46,133 nucleotides of DNA from Streptomyces luteolus (GCF_029968015.1 NZ_JASCIS010000057.1:1-46133); one strand, 5' to 3'. Shown: positions 9,814-18,675, numbered from the stretch's first letter. The notes: generated from the letters alone by a model not told the origin. Numbers and translations: made by a program.

Positions 9814-10788
9814 CTACCTGCGCCTCAAGTCCGCCACCCTGGCCGCCCGTTCGCGTTCCCGGTCGCCCGGGGCCGGGTCGGTCAGGGCGCTCGCCGCGCG
9901 CAGGGTCGGCGGGCCCGGTGTGACGTTCCTCCGCTGGCCCGGCAGGGGGACGTCCCGGCGCTGTGGAGGGCCCGGCTGCACCGGGTCGGCGGCGCCGCCC
10001 GATGGAGTCGCGCCCGCCACCGCGACCTGGACGCCCTGGTCGGCGAGGGCCTGCAGTTCGGTGGCCGCGCGTTCGTCGTGCACCGGGGGTTCGTCCGTGA
10101 CGAGCCGGGTGATGACGTCCGTGGGCACCGTCTGGAACATGGTGTCGGTGCCGAGCTTGGTGTGGTCGGCGAGGACCACCACCTCCGCGGCGGCCTGCAC
10201 CAGGGCCCGGTCGACGCTCGCCGAGAGCATGTTGGACGTGGACAGGCCGCGCTCCGCGGTCAGCCCGCTCCCGGAGAGGAAGGCGCGCGACACCCGCAGC
10301 CCCTGGAGGGACTGCTCGGCTCCGCTGCCCACGAGGGCGTAGTTGGAGCCGCGCAGGGTGCCGCCGGTCATGACGACCTCCACGCGGTTGGCGTGCGCCA
10401 GCGCCTGGGCGACGAGCAGGGAGTTGGTGACGACGGTCAGGCCGGGGACGCGGGCGAGCCGGCGGGCCAGCTCCTGGGTCGTGGTACCCGCGCCGACGAC
10501 GATGGCCTCGCCCTCTTCGACGAGGCCCGCGGCGAGATCGGCGATGGCCGTCTTCTCGGCCGTCGCGGACAGCGACTTCTGCGGGAAGCCGGACTCACGC
10601 GTGAATCCGCCCGGGAGGACCGCGCCGCCGTGGCGGCGGTCGAGGAGTCCTTCGGCCTCCAGCGCCCGCACATCCCGCCGTACGGTCACTTCGGAGGTCT
10701 GGACTACGCGGGCGAGCTCCCGGAGCGAAACCGCTCCGTTGGCCCGCACCATTTCGAGGATCAATTGGCGACGTTCTGCAGCGAACAC
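9814..10788 (-). CDS. DeoR/GlpR-family transcriptional regulator
   Basis: A 324-residue regulator starting MFAAERRQLILEMV. The DeoR-type helix-turn-helix is at residues ~6-57 (LRELARVVQTSEVTVRRDVRALEAEGLLDRRHGGAV). The C-terminal sugar-phosphate sensor domain (~75-235) contains the conserved VVGAGTTTQELAR and DHTKLG motifs of the isomerase-like fold. Family members usually respond to phosphorylated sugars. The last ~75 residues are a Pro/Arg/Gly-rich extension that looks disordered and is unusual for the family. The nucleoside palindrome seen elsewhere is absent from its promoter, so a link to that regulon is only a possibility. Confidence 0.88.
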   Translation of the reverse strand: MFAAERRQLILEMVRANGAVSLRELARVVQTSEVTVRRDVRALEAEGLLDRRHGGAVLPGGFTRESGFPQKSLSATAEKTAIADLAAGLVEEGEAIVVGAGTTTQELARRLARVPGLTVVTNSLLVAQALAHANRVEVVMTGGTLRGSNYALVGSGAEQSLQGLRVSRAFLSGSGLTAERGLSTSNMLSASVDRALVQAAAEVVVLADHTKLGTDTMFQTVPTDVITRLVTDEPPVHDERAATELQALADQGVQVAVAGATPSGGAADPVQPGPPQRRDVPLPGQRRNVTPGPPTLRAASALTDPAPGDRERERAARVADLRRR

Positions 10789-10973
10789 GAAACTGACAGT
10801 AACCCCAACGACCGTCTGCTTTCAGCAGTTTGCGCCGAATAACAGAAGTTGTTCGCATGGTCCGACGCGAAGTGGTATACGCAAGGCCCAGTCCCCCGGC
10901 ATAGTCCGGGCGACTGGGCCAATGACGTCGTACGAGGGTCAACGCACCCTCGGAGCAGGGGCTTTACGGGCTG

Positions 10974-12413
10974 CTACGCCTCGCCCGCCGTCTTGCGCGT
11001 GTGCAACTGCCGGGCGACCTCGGCGATCGAGCCGGACAGTGAGGGGTAGACGGTGAACGCATTCGCGATCTGTTCCACCGTCAAGTTGTTGTCGACCGCG
11101 ATCGAGATGGGGTGGATCAGTTCCGAAGCGCGCGGCGAGACGACCACGCCGCCGACGACGATGCCGGTGCCGGGACGGCAGAAGATCTTCACGAAGCCGT
11201 CCCGGATGCCCTGCATCTTGGCGCGCGGGTTGCGAAGCAACGGCAGCTTCACCACGCGGGCGTCGATCCTGCCGCCGTCGACGTCGGCCTGGCTGTAGCC
11301 GACCGTGGCGATCTCGGGGTCGGTGAAGACGTTCGCGGAGACGGTCTTGAGGTTCAGCGGCGTCACCGCGTCGCCCAGGAAGTGGTACATCGCGATCCGG
11401 CCCTGCATGGCGGCGACCGACGCGAGCGCGAAGACACCGGTCACGTCACCGGCCGCGTACACGCCGGGGGCGGTGGTGCGGGACACCTTGTCGGTCCAGA
11501 TGTGGCCCGAGTCCTTCACGCGGACCCCGGCCTCCTCCAGGCCCATGCCGCTGCTGTTCGGGACCGCGCCGACCGCCATCAGGCAGTGCGTACCGGTGAT
11601 GACGCGGCCGTCGGCGAGCGTGACCTCGACGCGGTCGCCGACGCGCTTGGCGGAGGCGGCGCGCGAGCGGGCCATAACGTTCATGCCGCGGCGCCGGAAC
11701 ACGTCCTCCAGGACGGCGGCGGCGTCCGGGTCCTCGCCGGGCAGCACGCGGTCGCGGGAGGAGACGAGCGTGACCTTGGAGCCGAGCGCCTGGTAGGCAC
11801 CGGCGAACTCGGCGCCCGTGACACCGGAACCGACCACGATGAGCTCCTCGGGAAGCTCGTCCAGGTCGTACACCTGCGTCCAGTTGAGGATGCGCTCGCC
11901 GTCCGGCAGGGCGTCGGGGATCTCGCGCGGCTGGCCGCCGGTCGCGATCAGGACGGCGTCGGCGGTGAGGATCTCCTCGCTCCCGTCCGCCGCGGTCACG
12001 ACGACCTTCCGCGATCCGTCCATCGCCTGCTGCCCGTCGAGCCGGCCGCGGCCGCGCATCACCCGGGCGCCGGCGCGTGTCACGGACGCCGTGATGTCGT
12101 GCGACTGGGCGAGCGCGAGCCGCTTCACGCGCCGGTTGACCTTGCCGAGGTCCACGCCGACGACGCGAGCGGCCTGGTCGATGTGCGGGGTGTCGTCCTC
12201 GACGATGATGCCCAGCTCTTCGTACGAGGAGTCGAAGGTGGTCATCACCTCGGCCGTCGCGATGAGGGTCTTGGACGGCACGCAGTCGGTGAGCACCGAC
12301 GCCCCGCCCAGACCGTCGCAGTCGACGACGGTCACCTCCGCGCCGAGTTGGGCGGCCACCAGGGCCGCCTCGTATCCGCCGGGTCCGCCGCCGATGATCA
12401 CGATCCGGGTCAA
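10974..12413 (-). CDS. Flavoprotein disulfide reductase homologue lacking the redox centre (LpdA-like)
   Basis: A 479-residue FAD/NAD(P)H oxidoreductase of the lipoamide dehydrogenase family. The FAD dinucleotide fold is IVIIGGGPGGYEAAL (residues 4-18), the NAD(P) fold is VVGSGVTGAEFA, and an YAAGDVTG segment completes the FAD site. The redox-active CxxxxC is broken: GGASVLTDCVPSK has Ser39 in place of the first Cys, with only Cys44 left. The usual C-terminal HPT..E dyad is replaced by VYPSLSG. This matches M. tuberculosis LpdA (Rv3303c), which acts as an NAD(P)H:quinone reductase. The only start matching homologues is TTG 12413; the ATG upstream adds 36 atypical residues. Confidence 0.88.
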   Translation of the reverse strand: MTRIVIIGGGPGGYEAALVAAQLGAEVTVVDCDGLGGASVLTDCVPSKTLIATAEVMTTFDSSYEELGIIVEDDTPHIDQAARVVGVDLGKVNRRVKRLALAQSHDITASVTRAGARVMRGRGRLDGQQAMDGSRKVVVTAADGSEEILTADAVLIATGGQPREIPDALPDGERILNWTQVYDLDELPEELIVVGSGVTGAEFAGAYQALGSKVTLVSSRDRVLPGEDPDAAAVLEDVFRRRGMNVMARSRAASAKRVGDRVEVTLADGRVITGTHCLMAVGAVPNSSGMGLEEAGVRVKDSGHIWTDKVSRTTAPGVYAAGDVTGVFALASVAAMQGRIAMYHFLGDAVTPLNLKTVSANVFTDPEIATVGYSQADVDGGRIDARVVKLPLLRNPRAKMQGIRDGFVKIFCRPGTGIVVGGVVVSPRASELIHPISIAVDNNLTVEQIANAFTVYPSLSGSIAEVARQLHTRKTAGEA

Positions 12414-12616
12414 GGGATTTACGCCTCGCGCTCTCGTTTCCGGCCCGCCCAGCGCGGTTCCGGCCGGGGGTCCGGGGGTCGCCCCCCGGGCAGATGCAGT
12501 ACGTACTCCATTGTCCCGCACGCTTCAAGCTGCTTCTCCCCGGGGCCCTCCAGTGGGGTACGACGGGCTCGCGAGACCGCACGACCTGCGGCGGTCACTG
12601 TCGTACCCTCGGTCCC

Positions 12617-13054
12617 ATGTCGCTCTACGCCGCGTACGCCGGCAATCTCGACGCGCGGCTCATGTCCCGCCGCGCCCCGTACTCGCCGCTGCGCGCCACT
12701 GGCTGGCTCAACGGCTGGCGGCTGACGTTCGGCGGCGAGCACATGGGCTGGGAAGGCGCGCTCGCCACGATCGTGGAGGCCCCGCGCTCCCAGGTCTTCG
12801 TCGCGCTCTACGACATCGCGCCCATGGACGAGGAGTCCATGGACCGCTGGGAGGGCGTCGGCATGGACATCTACCGCCGCATGCGGATCCGGGTGGAGAC
12901 CCTGGAGGGCGAGATGCCCGCCTGGGTGTACGTCCTGAACGGCTACGAGGGCGGCCTCCCCTCGGCCCGCTACCTCGGCGAGATCGCCGACGCGGCGGAG
13001 TCGGCGGGGGCGCCGCACGATTATGTGATGTCTCTGCGGAAACGGCCCTGCTGA
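12617..13054 (+). CDS. Gamma-glutamylcyclotransferase-like (GGCT/AIG2 fold) protein
   Basis: A 145-residue protein starting MSLYAAYAGNLDARLM. The YAAYAGNLD segment corresponds to the phosphate-binding-like Y-G-S-N loop of the GGCT/AIG2 fold, and the mid-region VEAPRSQVFVALYDIAPMDEESMDRWEGVGMDIYRR resembles the conserved LD.wEG.. Y stretch. Canonical members release 5-oxoproline from gamma-glutamyl peptides; here the YGSN motif is altered to YAGN, so the substrate is unknown. It is divergent from the LpdA-like gene, with 203 bp between them that hold an AGTACGTACT palindrome at 12498-12507. Confidence 0.85.
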   Translation: MSLYAAYAGNLDARLMSRRAPYSPLRATGWLNGWRLTFGGEHMGWEGALATIVEAPRSQVFVALYDIAPMDEESMDRWEGVGMDIYRRMRIRVETLEGEMPAWVYVLNGYEGGLPSARYLGEIADAAESAGAPHDYVMSLRKRPC

Positions 13055-13070
13055 GGTCGGCAGCTGGTCG

Positions 13071-13368
13071 CCCTCCGGGGGCTCCGCCCCCCCGAACCCC
13101 CGCTCCTCAGACGCCGGAGGGGCTGAATTCTCCGCCCGTCGTCCGGCTGCCGCGCCGTCGTGGCCGGTCGCGCAGTTCCCCGCGCCCCTGAAAAACGAGC
13201 CCGTCCGGCAAATCCAGCCCGTCCGGCGTTTGAGGACGAGCGCGCAGCGCGATCAGACGGCGCCGCAGGCTTTCGGGAAGGGGCGGGGAGGGGCACCCAT
13301 CCAGCCTGTCCGGCGCTTGAGGACGAGCACGATGGGCGATCGGGGGTCCGGGGGCGGAGCCCCCAGGG
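13071..13368. repeat. Dispersed GC-rich palindromic element, locus C (compound)
   Basis: The longest copy: GGGGGCTCCGCCCC hairpin modules at both ends, the CGCGCAGTTCCCCGCGCCCC core (13169-13188), the GGAAGGGGCGGGGAGGGG box (13277-13294), and the GTCCGGCG(T/C)TTGAGGACGAG box twice (13221 and 13307). Two overlapping copies seem to be joined. No gene is credible in 13055-13434. Confidence 0.75.
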
Positions 13369-13435
13369 ACGGCGCTCCACGACCACCTTGGCGGAACGTA
13401 CAACGCAACGATCGCGACACTGTTTGCGGCAGCAT

Positions 13436-13447
13436 CTACGCGCGTAG
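13436..13447. promoter_or_regulatory. Nucleoside-regulon palindrome before purine nucleoside phosphorylase
   Basis: Perfect CTACGCGCGTAG, 25 bp upstream of GTG 13473. A TACCCT hexamer at 13460-13465 sits at leaderless distance from the GTG; with it, the palindrome covers the -35 position. Identical or nearly identical copies precede five other transcription units in the window. Confidence 0.8.
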
Positions 13448-13472
13448 GACGACAACAGCTACCCTCAACCGC

Positions 13473-14285
13473 GTGAACGCTTCCGTAACCCCCACCGACC
13501 CGTACGCCGCCGCAGACGCCGCCGCCGCGCGGCTGCGTGAGATCACCGGCGCTGAGACCCATGACGTCGCCCTCGTGATGGGGTCGGGCTGGGCCCCCGC
13601 CGTGGACGCGCTCGGCACGCCCGAGGCCGAGTTCCCCGTCACCGAACTGCCCGGCTTCCCGCCGCCCGCCGTCGAGGGCCACGGCGGCAAGATCCGGTCG
13701 TACAAGACCGGTGACAAGCGCGCCCTGGTCTTCCTCGGCCGCACCCACTACTACGAGGGCCGCGGCGTCGCCGCCGTCGCGCACGGTGTGCGTACGGCCG
13801 TGGCCGCGGGCTGCAAGACCGTCGTCCTGACCAACGGCTGCGGCGGCCTGCGCGAGGGCATGCGCCCCGGTCAGCCGGTCCTGATCAGCGACCACCTGAA
13901 CCTGACGGCGACGTCGCCGATCGTCGGCGCCAACTTCGTCGACCTCACCGACCTGTACTCGCCGCGCCTGCGCGCCCTGTGCAAGGAGGTCGACGCGAGC
14001 CTGGAGGAGGGCGTGTACGCGCAGTTCCCCGGCCCGCACTACGAGACCCCGGCCGAGGTCCGCATGGCCGGTGTCCTCGGCGCCGACCTGGTCGGCATGT
14101 CCACGGTCCTGGAGGCCATCGCCGCCCGCGAGGCCGGCGCCGAGGTGCTCGGCATCTCCCTGGTCACCAACCTGGCCGCGGGCCTGTCCGGCGAGCCCCT
14201 CAACCACGAGGAGGTCCTCCAGGCCGGCCGCGACTCCGCCGCCCGCATGGGCGCCCTGCTCACCCAGGTCCTCGGCCGGATCTGA
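13473..14285 (+). CDS. Purine nucleoside phosphorylase
   Basis: A 270-residue trimeric-type purine nucleoside phosphorylase, splitting (deoxy)inosine and (deoxy)guanosine with phosphate into the base and (deoxy)ribose 1-phosphate. Motifs: VMGSGW phosphate loop, FLGRTHYYEG, VLTNGCGGL, and GPHYETPAEVRM with VGMST following, all typical of the trimeric PNP/MTAP family. GTG 13473 has no ribosome binding site and may be leaderless. The mutase that handles its sugar product starts 35 bp after the stop, so the two form an operon under the palindrome at 13436. Confidence 0.93.
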   Translation: MNASVTPTDPYAAADAAAARLREITGAETHDVALVMGSGWAPAVDALGTPEAEFPVTELPGFPPPAVEGHGGKIRSYKTGDKRALVFLGRTHYYEGRGVAAVAHGVRTAVAAGCKTVVLTNGCGGLREGMRPGQPVLISDHLNLTATSPIVGANFVDLTDLYSPRLRALCKEVDASLEEGVYAQFPGPHYETPAEVRMAGVLGADLVGMSTVLEAIAAREAGAEVLGISLVTNLAAGLSGEPLNHEEVLQAGRDSAARMGALLTQVLGRI

Positions 14286-14320
14286 GACGCGCACCCGTAC
14301 GAGGAGAGGCTGAGGCAGAC

Positions 14321-15976
14321 GTGCAGGCAGACACACCCGACGACGAGCTGATCACCCGGGCCAGGGCCTGGCTGGCCGAGGACCCCGACCCCGAGACCCG
14401 GGAGGAGCTGGCCAAGCTCATCGACGCCGAGGCGCACGAGGAGCTGGCCGACCGGTTCTCCGGCACCCTCCAGTTCGGCACCGCCGGACTGCGCGGCGAG
14501 CTGGGCGCGGGCCCGATGCGGATGAACCGCTCCGTCGTCATCCGCGCGGCCGCGGGCCTGGCCGCGTACCTGCGCGCGCAGGGCGAGGCGGGCGGGCTCG
14601 TGGTCATCGGGTACGACGCGCGGTACAAGTCGGCGGACTTCGCGCGGGACACGGCGGCCGTGATGACGGGCGCCGGGCTGCGCGCGGCGGTCCTCCCCCG
14701 CCCGCTGCCCACCCCCGTCCTGGCCTTCGCCATACGGCACCTGGGCGCGGTCGCGGGCGTGGAGGTCACGGCCTCGCACAACCCGCCGCGCGACAACGGC
14801 TACAAGGTGTACCTGGGCGACGGCTCGCAGATCGTGCCCCCGGCCGACGCGGACATCGCCGCCGAGATCGACGCGGTGGGCGCCCTGGCCGACGTACCGC
14901 GCCCTTCGGAGGGCTGGGAGACGCTGGGCGAGTCGGTCCTGGAGGCGTACCTGGCGCGTACGGACGCGGTGCTCGCCGCCGGCTCCCCCCGTACGGCCCG
15001 TACCGTCTACACGCCCATGCACGGCGTCGGCAAGGAGACCCTGCTGGCCGCGTTCGCGCGGGCCGGGTTCCCCGAGCCGGTCGTGGTGCCCGAACAGGCC
15101 GAGCCGGACCCGGACTTCCCGACGGTTGCCTTCCCGAACCCGGAGGAGCCGGGCGCGATGGACCTGTCCTTCGCGGCGGCCCGTTCCCAGGCTGAGGCTC
15201 CGGACCTGGTCATCGCCAACGACCCGGACGCGGACCGCTGCGCGGTGGCGGTGCACGACTCCTCGGCGAGTGGCTGGCGGATGCTGCGCGGCGACGAGGT
15301 GGGCGCGCTCCTCGCTGCGCACCTGGTCAAGCGGGGCGTGACCGGGACCTTCGCGGAGTCGATCGTCTCGTCGTCCCTGCTTGGCCGGATCGCTTCGGCG
15401 GCGGGTCTGGCGTACGAGGAAACCCTCACCGGCTTCAAGTGGATCGCCCGCGTGGACGGCCTGCGGTACGGCTACGAGGAGGCGCTCGGCTACTGCGTCG
15501 ACCCCGAGGGCGTACGCGACAAGGACGGCATCACGGCCGCGCTGCTCGTCACGGAACTGGCCTCGGAGCTGAAGGACCAGGGCCGTACGCTGCTCGACCT
15601 CCTCGACGACCTGGCCGTCGAGCACGGCGTGCACGCGACGGACCAGCTGTCGGTGCGGGTCGAGGACCTGTCGGTCATCGCGGCGGCGATGCGGCGCCTG
15701 CGCGAGCAGCCGCCGACGGAGCTGGCGGGCCTGCCGGTGACGCTGGCGGAGGACCTGACGCAGGGCACGGCCACGCTGCCCCCGACGGACGGCCTGCGCT
15801 ACACCCTCTCCGGCGCCCGGGTCATCGTCCGGCCCAGCGGTACGGAGCCGAAGCTGAAGTGCTACTTGGAGGCGGTCGTTCCGGTCGCTTCGGATGGCCT
15901 GGTCGCTGCCCGGGCGAAGGCGGCGGAGCTGCTTGCGGCGCTGAAGCGGGATCTGGCTGCGGCGGCGGGTATCTGA
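14321..15976 (+). CDS. PGM2-type phosphohexo/phosphopentomutase
   Basis: A 551-residue alpha-D-phosphohexomutase superfamily enzyme. The catalytic phosphoserine loop VTASHNPP places the active Ser at 152; the Mg-binding loop is NDPDADRCAV; the sugar-specificity loop is GYEEALGYCVD; the phosphate-binding loop near the C-terminus is IVRPSGTEPKLKCYLE. The length and the N-terminal GTAGLRGELGAGPMRMN match the PGM2/PGM2L1 branch, which includes phosphopentomutases. It is often labelled phosphomannomutase, but its place directly after purine nucleoside phosphorylase suggests it converts (deoxy)ribose 1-phosphate to the 5-phosphate. GTG 14321 is the start nearest the conserved N-terminus, with GAGGAGAGG 5' of it. 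Confidence 0.9.
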   Translation: MQADTPDDELITRARAWLAEDPDPETREELAKLIDAEAHEELADRFSGTLQFGTAGLRGELGAGPMRMNRSVVIRAAAGLAAYLRAQGEAGGLVVIGYDARYKSADFARDTAAVMTGAGLRAAVLPRPLPTPVLAFAIRHLGAVAGVEVTASHNPPRDNGYKVYLGDGSQIVPPADADIAAEIDAVGALADVPRPSEGWETLGESVLEAYLARTDAVLAAGSPRTARTVYTPMHGVGKETLLAAFARAGFPEPVVVPEQAEPDPDFPTVAFPNPEEPGAMDLSFAAARSQAEAPDLVIANDPDADRCAVAVHDSSASGWRMLRGDEVGALLAAHLVKRGVTGTFAESIVSSSLLGRIASAAGLAYEETLTGFKWIARVDGLRYGYEEALGYCVDPEGVRDKDGITAALLVTELASELKDQGRTLLDLLDDLAVEHGVHATDQLSVRVEDLSVIAAAMRRLREQPPTELAGLPVTLAEDLTQGTATLPPTDGLRYTLSGARVIVRPSGTEPKLKCYLEAVVPVASDGLVAARAKAAELLAALKRDLAAAAGI

Positions 15977-15994
15977 GCCTGCTCGATGCTCTCG

Positions 15995-16026
15995 GGGCGG
16001 CGGTGACTTCGACATCACCGCCGCCC
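15995..16026. terminator. Hairpin terminator after the mutase gene
   Basis: Perfect 12-bp stem GGGCGGCGGTGA (15995-16006) with TCACCGCCGCCC (16015-16026), an 8-nt loop, then TTT. Confidence 0.85.
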
Positions 16027-16158
16027 TTTCCCGTACCGCCCGGCCACCTGAACGGGTGATTCCCGCAGGGCACTTGACGCAGCGGGGCGGGAGGGGTGGT
16101 GGCCCGCAAGGAAGGTGGACCGGTCCGCGCCCGACCGAACCCCAGGAGCTGCCCGCCC

Positions 16159-17373
16159 GTGTCCGCCCCCACCGAGGCCGTCCGCCGCGCCCTCCCCACC
16201 TCCCGGCGCCCCCGCCCCCGTCCCCGTCCCCGGGGCGCGCCCCCACCCCGCGCGGACCTCCCCCGCCGCATCGTCCGCGCCCTGCGCCACGCGGCCCCCG
16301 CGCTCTACGGCTACGCCTGCGTACGCCTCTTCTGCCTCCTCGCCGTCTCCCTCTGGGCCCACCGGGAGGGCCAGGGCCTCTGGCCGATCCTGGCGAACTC
16401 CTGGGACTCGTCCTGGTACCTGGGCATCGCGGAGAACGGCTACGCGCGGGAGCTGGGCACGGCGTACGACACGAACAACCTGGCGTTCTTCCCGCTGTAC
16501 CCGTTGGCGGTACGGGCCCTGTCGTGGGCCCTGCCCGGTTCGTCGGCGAGCGTGGGCCTGCTGGTGGCGGTGGTGGGGTCGTTCTTCGCGGCCTGGGGCA
16601 TCTTCGCGGTGGGCGCGCGGCTGCACGGCCGCAGGGTGGGTGTGTGCCTGGCACTGCTGTGGGGCGGACTGCCGGTCGGCCTGGTCCAGTGGATGGGCTA
16701 CACGGAGTCCCTGTTCACGGCCTTCGCGGCCTGGTCGCTCTACGCCTGCCTGACGGGCCGCTGGGTGTGGGCGGGCACGCTGGCGTCGCTGGCGGGGCTC
16801 ACTCGGCCTACGGGGCTGGCGCTGGCGGCGGCGGTGTCGTTGGGAGCGCTTTCGGCTCTGCGGCGGGGCTTCTCGTGGCGTGCGCTGGTGGGCGGGTTTC
16901 TGGCCCCTCTGGGCTGGCTGTCGTACGTGGGCTGGGTCGGCCTCCGACTCGGCCGCTGGGACGGCTACTTCGCGGTCCAGAAGCTGTGGCACAACCATGT
17001 GGACGGCGGCGCGTACACATTGCGCAGACTGGACGACCACTTCCTCGACGACTCGACACCCGAACTGTTCCTGATCCTGGTCTCGTTGGTGCTGATCGCG
17101 TCGGCAATCCTCTTCGTACGCTCCGTACTGGACCGCCAGCCCCTGGTACTCCTCGCCTTCACGGGCCTGCTGCTGGCCATCGTGCTGGGCAGCGGAGGCG
17201 TCTACTTCTCCCGAGCCCGCTTTCTGCTACCGGGCTTCCCCCTGCTGCTGCCCTTGGCATTGCTATTGGCCCGCGCCTCGCTGCGGCATGCGGTGGCTTG
17301 GGTGGGGGGTGTTGTGCTGGTGGCGGCTTATTGCGGGGGGTACATGGTTTTGGTTTGGCGTAGTGCGCCTTGA
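16159..17373 (+). CDS. PIG-V-like integral membrane mannosyltransferase (GT-C fold)
   Basis: A 404-residue polytopic protein with about ten membrane helices after a basic Pro/Arg-rich N-terminus. The first outer loop carries NSWDSSWYLGIAENGY, which resembles the W/RWD..wY..IA..GY signature of PIG-V-type GT-C glycosyltransferases that use polyprenyl-phosphate mannose. A second conserved piece is FFPLYPLAVRAL. Such proteins are probable mannosyltransferases for cell-surface glycans or glycoproteins; the acceptor is unknown. GTG 16159 is chosen because AGGAG (16144-16148) lies at ideal distance. The 3' end overlaps the opposite gene at 17328 by 46 bp. Confidence 0.85.
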   Translation: MSAPTEAVRRALPTSRRPRPRPRPRGAPPPRADLPRRIVRALRHAAPALYGYACVRLFCLLAVSLWAHREGQGLWPILANSWDSSWYLGIAENGYARELGTAYDTNNLAFFPLYPLAVRALSWALPGSSASVGLLVAVVGSFFAAWGIFAVGARLHGRRVGVCLALLWGGLPVGLVQWMGYTESLFTAFAAWSLYACLTGRWVWAGTLASLAGLTRPTGLALAAAVSLGALSALRRGFSWRALVGGFLAPLGWLSYVGWVGLRLGRWDGYFAVQKLWHNHVDGGAYTLRRLDDHFLDDSTPELFLILVSLVLIASAILFVRSVLDRQPLVLLAFTGLLLAIVLGSGGVYFSRARFLLPGFPLLLPLALLLARASLRHAVAWVGGVVLVAAYCGGYMVLVWRSAP

Positions 17374-17684
17374 GGGGCGTGGGCGTTGCTGGGCAGCCCT
17401 CGACTCTCGGCTACGCGCAAGGCATCGGTGAGCGCCTCGCTCAACCGCCGCCCGAGAAAGCGAAGTTCGCCGACGGAGACCCGTGGGCACTCCAACAGCT
17501 CTCGCGCATGCCCCAACAACTGCTGTGCCATGGCGAGTTGGACGCACTCGATTTCGTCGGCGATACGGGACACCGGACCGTTGCCGTCACCGAGAACGAA
17601 GCACGGCTTGCCGTCATCGCTGCTCCAGGGGAGGAGGCGCAGGGCGGTGCGGTGATCCCGGTCGGGGAAAGGGACTTGGCTCAT
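17328..17684 (-). CDS. Hypothetical protein paired with an XRE regulator
   Basis: A 118-residue protein with a Pro/Trp-containing N-terminus (ALRLLPWSSDDGKPCFV) and a mostly helical central part (residues ~40-95) containing LLGHARELLE and SEALTDALRVAESRG. No catalytic motif is visible. From memory, similar proteins with GKPCFL..G...SR.AD..E.....A..LL.HAR are common in streptomycetes beside helix-turn-helix regulators, and that is the arrangement here: it diverges from the XRE gene at 17836 with 151 bp between the starts. Its 3' end overlaps the mannosyltransferase gene. Confidence 0.75.
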   Translation of the reverse strand: MSQVPFPDRDHRTALRLLPWSSDDGKPCFVLGDGNGPVSRIADEIECVQLAMAQQLLGHARELLECPRVSVGELRFLGRRLSEALTDALRVAESRGLPSNAHAPQGALRQTKTMYPPQ

Positions 17685-17835
17685 CGATTGCGGCTCCCGC
17701 TTCCGTCGAGGTTGTGTCCCGCCATCGTCGGTGGCGGGGAGTGCCCTTGCGACGGCTTTGGCGGCGTCATCGGGGTGTCACTCGAAGGCGTCAAACCGGT
17801 GTCATCGGCGACCGGCGGCCGCTACGGTCAATGAC

Positions 17836-18609
17836 ATGACGACTGAGCTGCACGCGACGAACGACGTGCTCCGGGCCGTACGGATCAGCCTGCGCATGAG
17901 CCAGGACGACCTGGCGAAAGCATTGCGTCGCGCGGGGGAAGAGCTGGGCGAACCCAACGACGCGAGCAAGCGACTCGTACAACGCTGGGAGTCAGGAGTC
18001 AGCCGCGCCCCACGCCCCGTGTACGCGCGGGCACTTGAGCACGTCACCGGCCGCCCGGTGGAGTCCCTCGGCTTCGCCCTCCCTGTGCCGGTGGCGCGCG
18101 TGCACTCCGACGGAAAGGGAGGCCATGACATGGACGCCGCCGCCCCGGATGGTGCCGCCGCGGAGACCGAGTCCCCTCAACCCGCCACAGCCACGGCGAA
18201 CTACTCCGGAATCTGGCTGTCCCGCTACGAGTACTACAGCTCGGGCCGAGGCGAGACCTTCGAGGCCAAGCACTACGTCGTAGTACTCCAGCACGGCGAC
18301 AAGCTGACCGGCCAAAGCCTCCCCGGGGCATCGAGCAACCCCGACAGTCCTCTGACTCTCGACCTCACCCTGGACCGCAACGTGGTCACGGGCACCTGGA
18401 CCGAACAAACAGCCCGCGCCGGCTACTACCAGGGCGCGCGCTACCACGGAGCGGTCCAGATGCTGATCGAGCCGACTGGCCGCCGTATGGCTGGGAAGTG
18501 GATCGGCTTCGGCAAGGACTTCGACGTGAACTCTGGGCCTTGGGAGTTGCTGCTTGTGGAGACGTCTACAAATAAGGCGACACTGGAAGGGTTTAAACGT
18601 GCACCTTAA
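17836..18609 (+). CDS. XRE-family regulator with beta-rich C-terminal sensor-like domain
   Basis: A 257-residue protein. Residues ~8-75 are a helix-turn-helix of the Cro/XRE type (VRISLRMSQDDLAKALRRAG ... KRLVQRWESG). A disordered Ala/Pro/Asp linker (~88-122) leads to a C-terminal domain (~123-250) made mostly of beta strands with YSGIWLSRYEYYSSGRGETFEA, VVTGTWTEQTA, YYQGARYHGAVQMLIEP and GKWIGFGKD. The repeated G-x-W patterns suggest a small beta barrel that could bind a ligand. ATG 17836 starts MTTELHATNDVLRAVR. Base composition becomes AT-richer in the last ~60 bp, so the 3' end may be a junction with the low-GC gene that follows. Confidence 0.8.
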   Translation: MTTELHATNDVLRAVRISLRMSQDDLAKALRRAGEELGEPNDASKRLVQRWESGVSRAPRPVYARALEHVTGRPVESLGFALPVPVARVHSDGKGGHDMDAAAPDGAAAETESPQPATATANYSGIWLSRYEYYSSGRGETFEAKHYVVVLQHGDKLTGQSLPGASSNPDSPLTLDLTLDRNVVTGTWTEQTARAGYYQGARYHGAVQMLIEPTGRRMAGKWIGFGKDFDVNSGPWELLLVETSTNKATLEGFKRAP

Positions 18610-18675
18610 TTAGCACCGGCGGCCGCCCTCTCGACACGCGCTTATACCTGAATGCCCGATTCGACAATCACGAAA

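Noticed and set aside
10789..10973. DeoR-family protein as the regulator of the nucleoside palindrome
   Set aside because: Its promoter has no copy of the motif, and DeoR proteins of this subgroup normally respond to other sugar phosphates; it cannot be excluded, but nothing in the sequence supports it.
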